Source: JAISFI01 sp031552425 (GTDB taxonomy: Bacteria; Bacteroidota; Bacteroidia; Bacteroidales; Azobacteroidaceae). Taken from it: DNA of 16,588 nucleotides. A program made the translations under genes and the position numbers. Under the pieces are notes generated by a model, which saw only the letters and a program-made list of their open reading frames with translations, was not told the origin of the DNA and did not search any database. This document shows, one piece after another, positions 1 through 6,455 of this stretch. Location of the stretch: the NCBI GenBank assembly GCA_031552425.1, contig JAVBMM010000197.1:1-16588 (forward strand). Direction: 5' to 3'. How positions within the stretch are numbered: the first letter of the stretch is position 1; every line of letters begins with the position of its first letter.

Positions 1-374
1 CTTATTCCTCTTTTTTTTAAGACATTGAAATGTTGCTTGTGGAAATCATAAGATAAGAGAGAACTATTATTAAGAATGTAAATATACCCGTTTTGATTTC
101 CGGTTACTTCCCGGATATTACTTCCTTGTAAGTCGGTAGTGTCTCCTTGACTGTATTGGAAAACTTCTACTTTTTTTCCATCAAACATATTTAATCCATT
201 CCTCGTCCCAATCCACATACGACCAAACTCATCTTGATAGATAGAATGAACTGTCGGTTGTGAAAGTCCGTCATTCACACTTAAATGATTGAAAAATAGG
301 CTTTGTGAATATCCTGTAAAGGCAAGAGACAAAAAAATAATTAGATAAAATAAAAATGGCTTTATATTTTTCAT
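1..374 (-). CDS. Two-component propeller sensor (likely HTCS), N-terminal part
   Basis: Partial gene, cut by the left window edge; about 124 residues are visible. They begin with a Sec signal peptide (hydrophobic residues 6-20, likely cleavage at GYS-Q, about residue 23). Next comes LFFNHLSVNDGLSQPTVHSI and the repeat DEFGRMWIGTRNGLNMFDG (residues 48-66), the hallmark of the two-component regulator (Reg_prop) beta-propeller. In Bacteroidota such N-termini usually belong to hybrid two-component systems: a periplasmic propeller that senses an oligosaccharide, a membrane helix, a histidine kinase, a receiver and an AraC-type DNA-binding domain. Only the start of the propeller is in view, so the kinase and AraC parts are inferred from the family. 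The start at 374 is chosen because it gives a clean signal peptide 22 nt downstream of a -7 box. The gene diverges from the secreted-protein operon at 1204 and is the obvious candidate for its regulator. Confidence 0.75.
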   Translation of the reverse strand, partial: MKNIKPFLFYLIIFLSLAFTGYSQSLFFNHLSVNDGLSQPTVHSIYQDEFGRMWIGTRNGLNMFDGKKVEVFQYSQGDTTDLQGSNIREVTGNQNGYIYILNNSSLLSYDFHKQHFNVLKKRGI

Positions 375-396
375 TGTGAAAATATTAGATTTAAAG

Positions 397-404
397 CAAA
401 GTTA
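397..404 (-). promoter_or_regulatory. Bacteroidota -7 box for the sensor gene
   Basis: On the minus strand this reads TAACTTTG, a match to the Bacteroidota -7 consensus TAnnTTTG, 22 nt upstream of the sensor start codon. A TTTG-like -33 element is not found at the usual 19-21 nt spacing; the nearest is about 24 nt away. The call therefore rests on the -7 box and its position. Confidence 0.35.
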
Positions 405-445
405 ATATAGAATTATTGAAGTTAATCTCAAAATTCAATTTTAAT

Positions 446-585
446 TTATAGGAAGTCGTTTAGACTTTTAAAATTAAATAAAAAGAACTCACAACTACGT
501 CGTTCAAACAGCTTTTTATTTTTAACACCTCCACTACATATTTTTCTTAACGCCATTTGTCCGAGGTCAGAAAGCTGACCCTTGG
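446..585 (-). repeat. Probable interspersed repeat with a 36-codon ORF and hairpins
   Basis: This stretch of the divergent spacer reads on the minus strand as an open frame of 36 codons (556 down to 446). The peptide starts MALRKICSGGVKNKKLFERR. The segment GVKNKKLFER is one I recall from many short 'hypothetical proteins' in Bacteroidota that seem to be translations of a repeated intergenic element; this memory cannot be checked here. The DNA holds inverted repeats: TAAAAAG at 479-485 with CTTTTTA at 512-518, and GAAC at 485-488 with GTTC at 502-505. A strong hairpin follows at 561-585, with arms CCGAGGTCAG and CTGACCCTTGG, loop AAAG, one bulge and one wobble pair. I favour a non-coding repeat over a real gene. 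There is no -7 box or signal in the peptide to support translation. Confidence 0.3.
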
Positions 586-755
586 GTGGTTAAATGCAAA
601 GTCTAAATAACGTCATCGTAAAACTAACGAGAGGGATAAGTAGCAATAGTTTTTAATTGTTAATAAATCTAAATTAACATTTGTAAATGTGAAATATATT
701 ATTTATCTTTAAGTATTATTTCCATCCTGAATCAATCATCCTTCTTAAACATACT

Positions 756-792
756 AAAAACGGGTATTTTCATTGAAAATGCCCGTTTTTTT
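756..792 (+). terminator. Rho-independent terminator with no upstream gene
   Basis: A 14-bp stem (AAACGGGTATTTTC with GAAAATGCCCGTTT, one G-T wobble) closes on the loop ATT and is followed by a run of T. On the minus strand the stem is followed by five T, so it could also work in reverse. No protein gene on either strand runs into it: the sensor begins at 374 and points away, and the next plus-strand gene starts at 1204. Either it ends an unannotated small RNA, or it insulates the two divergent units. Confidence 0.6.
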
Positions 793-798
793 ATGAAA

Positions 799-879
799 TA
801 TAGTAGGACTGTAATGCATCTACACTAGGGCTGCAAGACTATTATAGTAGGACTATAATGCTTCTACAGCCCTACTATA
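799..879. repeat. REP-like element: two direct copies plus inverted arm
   Basis: Two 26-nt direct copies lie at 799-824 and 843-868, 44 nt apart, differing at 2 positions (both begin TATAGTAGGACT and end TCTACA). The inverted arm CCTACTATA at 871-879 can pair with TATAGTAGG of either copy. GGGCTG at 828-833 can pair with CAGCCC at 867-872. Such short palindromic intergenic sequences recur in Bacteroidota genomes. Copy number in this genome cannot be seen from the window. Confidence 0.55.
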
Positions 880-1040
880 TGATAAAAATAGCAAAATATA
901 ACCTAACCTACTAATTGATATTTATTAAATATTACAAATATAAGTTAATATTAATTAAAAAACAACAATAAAAAGTAAGATTAAAAGTTTAATTTGTGTC
1001 CTATTGTGCTGTGACAATTCACTCATTTTTTTATTTCTAA

Positions 1041-1203
1041 CCTATTGTAATAGTACAAATTGATATGAAAAACATCCAAATACTTTGGGTTGGGATAATT
1101 TTACCTATTTTTAAGACGATTTTACCTCTTTTTGTTTGAAGTAGATTTTATATTTGCCTACAAATTGTATTTAATCTAATTGTTAATTTAAAAAATGTAA
1201 GAA
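1041..1203 (+). promoter_or_regulatory. Activator-type promoter of the A1-B1 operon (copy 1)
   Basis: The -7 box TATATTTG is at 1149-1156, about 48 nt before the start codon. There is no good -33 box at the expected spacing. In its place are two direct repeats 21 bp apart: GATAATTTTACCTATTTTT from 1094 and GACGATTTTACCTCTTTTT from 1115. The second overlaps the -33 region. A 21-bp half-site spacing is typical of AraC-family activators, and HTCS regulators end in an AraC-type domain. An inverted repeat TTGTA-N4-TACAA lies at 1045-1058. The whole stretch aligns without gaps, apart from one base near the ATG, to 6292-6455 upstream of the second cassette. This argues that both units answer to the same regulator. 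Confidence 0.6.
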
Positions 1204-2754
1204 ATGAGAAAGAAATTTTACTTATTGATTGTTGCTACGTGTATGTGTTTGTTCGTGGTAAAAGGACAAAATTATGCGTCTAACGGAGATATGGAGAACT
1301 GGAATGAAGTAGCGGGGGTATATGATCCTGTTCCTGTTGGTTATGTGAAAGCAGTTGGAACTAATGCTTGGACTGAACGTGTGGATGGTCGTGGAGCAAC
1401 AGGTAATGCACTCAAGATGAGGCAGCCTTCTACCGATAATGGTCAACACAGGAGATTGGATTTTCCTGTAACGCAAAACCTTGCTCCCGGTACTTATGTT
1501 TTCTCCGCTTATTTTAAGGGAGTGGGAACCATTAGGTGGGTAAAAGTATCTAAAGGTAATGCTTATGATGGAACCAATGGTGTAAATTATATTGCCAGTA
1601 CTAATGTTGCAGCAGATGATTGGCAAGAAATTAGTTTTGAAATACCTGTTACCGAAGCAGGTACAATATTCTTTTCTATGTCTATTTTTAAGACAACAGA
1701 TGATACAAAACCGTTTTTGATGGACGATGTTACTGTTACCGTTAAATCAGGTGATCTTTCTTCGGATGCAACATTAAAAAGTATTAAATTCAAAGACCCT
1801 GGAATCAGTACAACATATCCGGATGGAGATTTTTCTATGCCTGGAGTTAATGCAGCTACTACAGCATATACATTTCCTCGTTGGTTTGGATGTGATACGG
1901 TACCTACTATAATTGCAGAAACAAATTATGCACTTGCTACATATACAGTTGATTATGGTGGTTCAAAAAAATTCTCTGAAATAAATGATCCTAGTGTGAA
2001 AACAAAAATAGTAACAATTACAGTAGAGGCAGAAGATGGAAGTACACAAGATTATACTGTCACTTTTGACAGAACAGATTTTGTTTGTGGATTTGTTACT
2101 CAAATATCTACAGTAGCAGGTAGGGAGTTTTCAAGTATGTCGAGTGGTATATATAGAAGAAGTACTACAGATCATGGATTATATTGGGGAAATGCTACTG
2201 TTCGTCCAGGATCATCTACCGGAGGATATATTATTACTACCAAATTAATCAATGGGGCCGGCACATTGTCTTTCTGGACAGGAAAATATTCCGGATCTGA
2301 TGCAGGAGAGTTAAATATAAAAGTAACATACACAACAGACGGAAGTATTTGGAATGATGTTCCTAATGGTTTGGTTAGAATTGATAGTGCCGCTTTGAAT
2401 GGAGCATGGACTGAAATCTCTCTCCCCATTCTAAAAAATAATCCTGATACACAAATTAAGTTGGAATATATAAGTTCATCTGCAAATTATTCAACAGTTA
2501 ACCTCGATGATATCCGTATTACCCCTTATGCAGGAACATCTACTCCCAAGATGAAACCTAATAATTCTGCAAATATTTATGCTCAGGGAAATTTTATTGT
2601 CATTGCAGAAAAAATGCCTTATAAGGTGTATACAGCAGGTGGACAATTGATAGCATCTGGAACTAATGCTGATGACTTAGTCAGAATTCCCGTCAAACAA
2701 GGTTTGTATATTGTAAAAGCCGGAAATTCATCGAAAAAAATTATTGTAAGATAA
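1204..2754 (+). CDS. Secreted jelly-roll/cadherin-like protein with T9SS-like tail (A1)
   Basis: 516 residues with no recognisable enzyme motif; probably a surface or secreted binding protein. A Sec signal peptide (residues 1-21, Gln at the predicted mature N-terminus) precedes a jelly-roll, carbohydrate-binding-like domain (about 23-180) that starts with SNGDMENWN and ends with FLMDDVTV. Next is a cadherin-like beta-sandwich domain (about 186-291, SSDATLKSI to DYTVTF), then a second jelly-roll-like domain (about 295-442, ending LDDIRI). The last 60 residues (LNIY-like strand, YTAGGQLIASG, QGLYIVKAGN, basic KKIIVR) resemble a type A T9SS sorting domain, which would carry it across the outer membrane. 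It shares this order with the gene at 6456, and its first domain is nearly duplicated twice in the next gene. That gene starts only 4 nt downstream, so the two are co-transcribed. The ligand is unknown; glycan binding is inference. Confidence 0.75.
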   Translation: MRKKFYLLIVATCMCLFVVKGQNYASNGDMENWNEVAGVYDPVPVGYVKAVGTNAWTERVDGRGATGNALKMRQPSTDNGQHRRLDFPVTQNLAPGTYVFSAYFKGVGTIRWVKVSKGNAYDGTNGVNYIASTNVAADDWQEISFEIPVTEAGTIFFSMSIFKTTDDTKPFLMDDVTVTVKSGDLSSDATLKSIKFKDPGISTTYPDGDFSMPGVNAATTAYTFPRWFGCDTVPTIIAETNYALATYTVDYGGSKKFSEINDPSVKTKIVTITVEAEDGSTQDYTVTFDRTDFVCGFVTQISTVAGREFSSMSSGIYRRSTTDHGLYWGNATVRPGSSTGGYIITTKLINGAGTLSFWTGKYSGSDAGELNIKVTYTTDGSIWNDVPNGLVRIDSAALNGAWTEISLPILKNNPDTQIKLEYISSSANYSTVNLDDIRITPYAGTSTPKMKPNNSANIYAQGNFIVIAEKMPYKVYTAGGQLIASGTNADDLVRIPVKQGLYIVKAGNSSKKIIVR

Positions 2755-2758
2755 AAAT

Positions 2759-5700
2759 ATGAAAAAGATTTATTTGTTTGTCTTATTTTTGTGTACAAGT
2801 TTATTCGTCGTACATGCTCAAGAACTATTGACAAATGGAAGTTTTGAGACATGGACGAATGGGACCGGTTTCCCTGATGGTTGGGGAACTGTCAAAAGTG
2901 ATGGAACGGATTGGATAGCCAAATCTTCCAGTGCAAGAACCGGTTCAAATGCTTTACAATTAATATGTACAGAAACAGCCAGCACAGATATTCGTAGTTT
3001 TTCTTCTCCTTTATTTAATATTGCTCCGGGTGAATATTTGGTAGAATTTTATTTAAAAGGGAAGGGAAGGATCAGAAATATTAGTTTCACTAAAGGATCG
3101 GAAACTCCTAATGAAGCATTAGGAAACCGTATCTTGGCGACAAGTAATATTTTAAATGGAGTTGTTCAAGTTTCGGCATGGACAAAATACCAGGCTTATG
3201 TAGTTATTCCGGAAAATAATAATTGGTCAGAAGTCCGTATGCATATTGGTTTTAATAATACAGAAGCAGCGGGTAGTGCAGATGCTTTTTTGATAGACGA
3301 TATAAGTGTCAAAATAGCACCAACTCCGGCAGTTCCGGTGGCTTTTTATTTGAAAAACTTACCGATACCAAGAATTGGAACCGATTCTGACGTTGATATT
3401 ATTAATGATTTGAAAGCAGATGGATTCTTAGTGGTGGAAGTAGATTGTAGCGGGTATCCTTCCGGTTCTCCGGCTTTGGAAAACAGGTTATTGGATTTTC
3501 ATATTGATGTGCCGAATTATCTTCCTGCACATACTCCATCAGGAGTAACACCTGATTTGAAAACAATTTTTTATGTTCCTGCAGGTTATCGGGTTGCGCG
3601 TGATATCGTTGTTTGGAATATCAAAGACTATGGAGCAGAAAATATTTTGAATTATGTAATGACTGTTTATAATACAGAAGTGGTTAATGAATATAAAATA
3701 CCACAAGTTACTACTCCAGATCAGATGGTAGATAAAAAAGGAATGCCTATTGATTACAATTTAAGAATGGATATTATATATCCTTCGGGAACGCCGGCTC
3801 AAAAGGTGCCTCTTTTATTGAACTATTCGTCTAATTCGCCTCGGTTTGCTCCGTTTTCTCCGGAAACTTCCGGACGATTGGAAGTTCGTAGGAGAGCTAT
3901 TTATCCTTTAGGATTTTTATCAACAGGGTATGCCTTTGTCAATATAGACCATTGTTATATTCCGTTATCCAGAAGTGATAAGTTCAATTATGGATATTAT
4001 GATCGCTATACTTTAGATTCATATAATGGAGTTGCTTATGTTACTTCTGCTCTTCGTTATATTCAGTCTCAATTAGATACCTATAATCTGAATGGTAAAA
4101 TAGGTACCATGGGAATTTCTAAAGCATCTTATGCTTCGGTTGTTGCAGCGAATGTTCATAATGACGTGATGTCTGAATATTCTTCTGCACATGGAGCAAC
4201 TAATCCTAATCAACCCTACCAAGGTTACAGGAGTCATGTGGATGTAGCTTATGCTGCTGCCGGTGCGGGAACAACCCGTACGAGTAGAATTGTAGATGAA
4301 GATACTTCTCCTATGATTACTTCTATTGGAAGGGATGATAGTTACAACCATTGGCCTTTGTACCCTGCTGCAATTACTCCGTTAATAAATGCGGGTATTA
4401 TTCGCTTGGATATGTGGATGGAAGAGATGGGACATACTTACCCTGTTAGTGGAACGGATTATGTTACCGGAATAGATAGATATCCTCTGTTCAAAACATT
4501 TTTTGACAATTTTTTGAAACCGGAAGATCATGTTAATCCGGAAGTGTATTATATTCTTCCGAAAGAGAATACAAGTACTGTCTATCCGGATGGAACTTTC
4601 CGTTCTTTGCTTCCGGATAAGGTATTGCCTCCTTTGAAGGGAATTTCTCCAATGGATCAGATTACTGTTCGTTTCTTGTCTTCTATGAACACAGGGACTA
4701 TTTCTCAATATCTTAAGGTAATAGATGTGGCATCCAGTACTGAAATTCTTGGTACATGGGCTCCTTCTATGAAGAATACCTGTTTTAAATTTACTCCCGG
4801 AACGGCATTGGAAGTCGGTTTAAGTTATAAGGTACAAGTATTGGAAAATGCAGAAGATGTAGACGGAAATAAATTACAATCAGGTGTGGAACGTATCTTT
4901 TCTGTTACAGAGGCTCCTCCGGGTGTTCAGTATGGACCAAATTTGATGACCAATGGAGATATGGAAAACTGGAATAAGACAGGAGGCGTTTTCGATATTT
5001 TACCTGTGGGTTATGTAAGAGGACAAACTGCTACCGGTACATGGGCAGAACATGCAGACGGACGTGGAGGTACTGGTAATGCTATTAAGCTAAAACAACC
5101 TTCTACTGATAACGGACAACATAGAAGGTTAGACTTTCCGGTGTTGAAAAATATTACTCCGGGTAAGTATCATTTTTCTGCTTATTTCAAAGGAGTCGGA
5201 ACTATCAGATGGGTGAAACTATCTAAAGGTAGTTCTTATGATGGAACTAGCGGAACAAATTTTATTACTACTACAGATATTGCTTTAGGAGCAGAAGAAT
5301 GGCAAGAGGTTACATGTGATATTATTATTACGGAAGAAAGTGATTATCATCTTTCCATGTCTTTCTTTAAAACGATAGATGCAGATAATCCGTTTTTGAT
5401 TGATGATATTTCATTCAGGAAAATAATGGAAGAATCATCTGTAAACGGTAATTATATTCCTAATGGAGATATGGAAGAATGGTTGGAAATAGCCGGAAAT
5501 TATGTAGATCTTCCTGATGGGTTTGTAAGAGGAGTTGGAACAAACGCTTGGACAGAACATGCAGAAGGTCGCGGAGAATTCGGAAATGCCATCAGGTTAA
5601 TACAGCCTTCTACAAGCGACGGCAACCATAGAAGACTTGATTTTCCTGTAGTGACTGATCTTCCTCCCGGAGATTATATATTTTCAGCATTTTTCAAAGG

Positions 5701-6157
5701 AGTGGGAACCATTAGATGGGTAAAGTTGTCAAAAGGTAATGCTTATGATGGAGGTCCCGGAGCTGTAAGTAATTTTATCACTACAACAGACATTAATTCA
5801 TCGGAAGAGTGGGTGGAAGTGAAACAAAAGATAACAATTACAGAAAGGAGTAGTTATCATTTTTCTATGTCTTTTTTCAAAACAATAGAAGAAACGAAAC
5901 CATTTTTGATTGACGATGTTTCATTGACAGCATATGAAGGTTCTTCTTTGCCTTCCGTAAAAATGTCGAGATTGAATATTTATGCTGGAAATCAGTCAAT
6001 TGTTATTGGAGAAAGAATGCCATACACTATCTATTCTGTTAGCGGACAATTAATTACTTCCGGAAATAATACCGGAGATAGAGTGGAAATTTTTGTAAGA
6101 CCGGGATTGTATATTGTAAAAGCCGGAAATCAGGCTAAGAAGATTTTTGTAAAATAA
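2759..6157 (+). CDS. Secreted multidomain alpha/beta hydrolase with binding domains (B1)
   Basis: 1132 residues. Domains in order: Sec signal peptide 1-20; a divergent jelly-roll binding-like domain 22-187; a conserved lead-in (about 193-325); an alpha/beta-hydrolase core (about 330-600); a Big_5-type Ig-like domain (about 623-717); two near-identical jelly-roll domains (727-886 and 897-1056); and a T9SS-type sorting tail (about 1070-1132, ending KKIFVK). The putative nucleophile is Ser454 in GMGISKAS, a GxSxA variant of the GxSxG elbow. The likely acid is Asp527 in SIGRDDSYNHW and the base His559 in EEMGHTYP; all three are conserved in the paralogue at 8144. This suggests an esterase or prolyl-oligopeptidase-like serine hydrolase exported to the surface. 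I cannot name a known carbohydrate-esterase or peptidase family, so the bond cleaved is unknown. It follows its partner gene by 4 nt and is followed by a strong hairpin. Confidence 0.75.
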   Translation: MKKIYLFVLFLCTSLFVVHAQELLTNGSFETWTNGTGFPDGWGTVKSDGTDWIAKSSSARTGSNALQLICTETASTDIRSFSSPLFNIAPGEYLVEFYLKGKGRIRNISFTKGSETPNEALGNRILATSNILNGVVQVSAWTKYQAYVVIPENNNWSEVRMHIGFNNTEAAGSADAFLIDDISVKIAPTPAVPVAFYLKNLPIPRIGTDSDVDIINDLKADGFLVVEVDCSGYPSGSPALENRLLDFHIDVPNYLPAHTPSGVTPDLKTIFYVPAGYRVARDIVVWNIKDYGAENILNYVMTVYNTEVVNEYKIPQVTTPDQMVDKKGMPIDYNLRMDIIYPSGTPAQKVPLLLNYSSNSPRFAPFSPETSGRLEVRRRAIYPLGFLSTGYAFVNIDHCYIPLSRSDKFNYGYYDRYTLDSYNGVAYVTSALRYIQSQLDTYNLNGKIGTMGISKASYASVVAANVHNDVMSEYSSAHGATNPNQPYQGYRSHVDVAYAAAGAGTTRTSRIVDEDTSPMITSIGRDDSYNHWPLYPAAITPLINAGIIRLDMWMEEMGHTYPVSGTDYVTGIDRYPLFKTFFDNFLKPEDHVNPEVYYILPKENTSTVYPDGTFRSLLPDKVLPPLKGISPMDQITVRFLSSMNTGTISQYLKVIDVASSTEILGTWAPSMKNTCFKFTPGTALEVGLSYKVQVLENAEDVDGNKLQSGVERIFSVTEAPPGVQYGPNLMTNGDMENWNKTGGVFDILPVGYVRGQTATGTWAEHADGRGGTGNAIKLKQPSTDNGQHRRLDFPVLKNITPGKYHFSAYFKGVGTIRWVKLSKGSSYDGTSGTNFITTTDIALGAEEWQEVTCDIIITEESDYHLSMSFFKTIDADNPFLIDDISFRKIMEESSVNGNYIPNGDMEEWLEIAGNYVDLPDGFVRGVGTNAWTEHAEGRGEFGNAIRLIQPSTSDGNHRRLDFPVVTDLPPGDYIFSAFFKGVGTIRWVKLSKGNAYDGGPGAVSNFITTTDINSSEEWVEVKQKITITERSSYHFSMSFFKTIEETKPFLIDDVSLTAYEGSSLPSVKMSRLNIYAGNQSIVIGERMPYTIYSVSGQLITSGNNTGDRVEIFVRPGLYIVKAGNQAKKIFVK
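4937..5926 (+). repeat. Tandem duplicated binding-domain segment inside B1
   Basis: Two consecutive coding segments, about 4937-5416 and 5447-5926, encode near-copies of one domain. Both share NGDMEnW at the start, PSTxxGxHRRLDFPV, FKGVGTIRWVKLSKG and PFLIDDxS at the end. A third copy is the first domain of the upstream gene (about 1270-1743). Similarity persists at DNA level: 1519-1571 and 5699-5751 are nearly identical, including GGAGTGGGAACCATTAG. This points to fairly recent duplication or gene conversion. Confidence 0.7.
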
Positions 6158-6192
6158 ATCAAAGCAGAAAGTAATTTCTGAAACGATTTCTT

Positions 6193-6236
6193 CGTATAAA
6201 GCCTGACTTGTTTACCCCAAAGTCAGGCTTTATGCG
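6193..6236 (+). terminator. Strong hairpin after the A1-B1 operon
   Basis: A 17-bp stem with one wobble pair (ATAAAGCCTGACTT core at 6196-6209, with AAGTCAGGCTTTAT at 6220-6233, extended by CG/CG) and a 10-nt loop, 36 nt after the B1 stop codon. It lacks a clear T run after the stem, so it may work as a terminator or as a 3'-end stabilising structure. Confidence 0.55.
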
Positions 6237-6291
6237 TATAAATTATTGTCATAAACTGCATAAAAAAGCAATTGATAGCTCTTTCTTTTCA

Positions 6292-6455
6292 CCTGTTGTA
6301 ATCGTACAAAATGATGTAAAAATTGTCCAAATTCTTTGACTTGGGATAATTTTACCTGTTTTTGAGACGATTTTGCCTTTTTCCATTTAAAGTAGATTTT
6401 ACATTTGCGTATAAATTGTATTATAATTGAATTGTTAATTTTAAAAATTAAAAAA
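6292..6455 (+). promoter_or_regulatory. Activator-type promoter of the A2-B2 unit (copy 2)
   Basis: This is the homologue of 1041-1203 at a constant offset of 5251 bp. It has the -7 box TACATTTG at 6400-6407 and direct repeats GATAATTTTACCTGTTTTT from 6345 and GACGATTTTGCCTTTTT from 6366, again 21 bp apart. The inverted repeat TTGTA-N4-TACAA lies at 6296-6309. The distance from the second repeat to the -7 box (34 bp) is the same in both copies. The -7 position also settles the start of the next gene: an upstream ATG at 6405 falls inside the -7 box and cannot be used from this promoter. Confidence 0.6.

Noticed and set aside
1065..1139. A 24-codon hydrophobic ORF starting MKNIQILWVG inside the first promoter
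   Set aside because: It lies upstream of the -7 box, so it would not be on the transcript, and its ATG is not kept in the homologous promoter at 6316.
4073..4708. Minus-strand frames inside the hydrolase gene
   Set aside because: They are shadows of a well-supported plus-strand gene with unlike-protein composition (His/Arg/Ile-rich).
6405..6455. Upstream in-frame ATG that would lengthen A2 by 17 residues
   Set aside because: It falls within the -7 box at 6400-6407, and the extension would bury the signal peptide.
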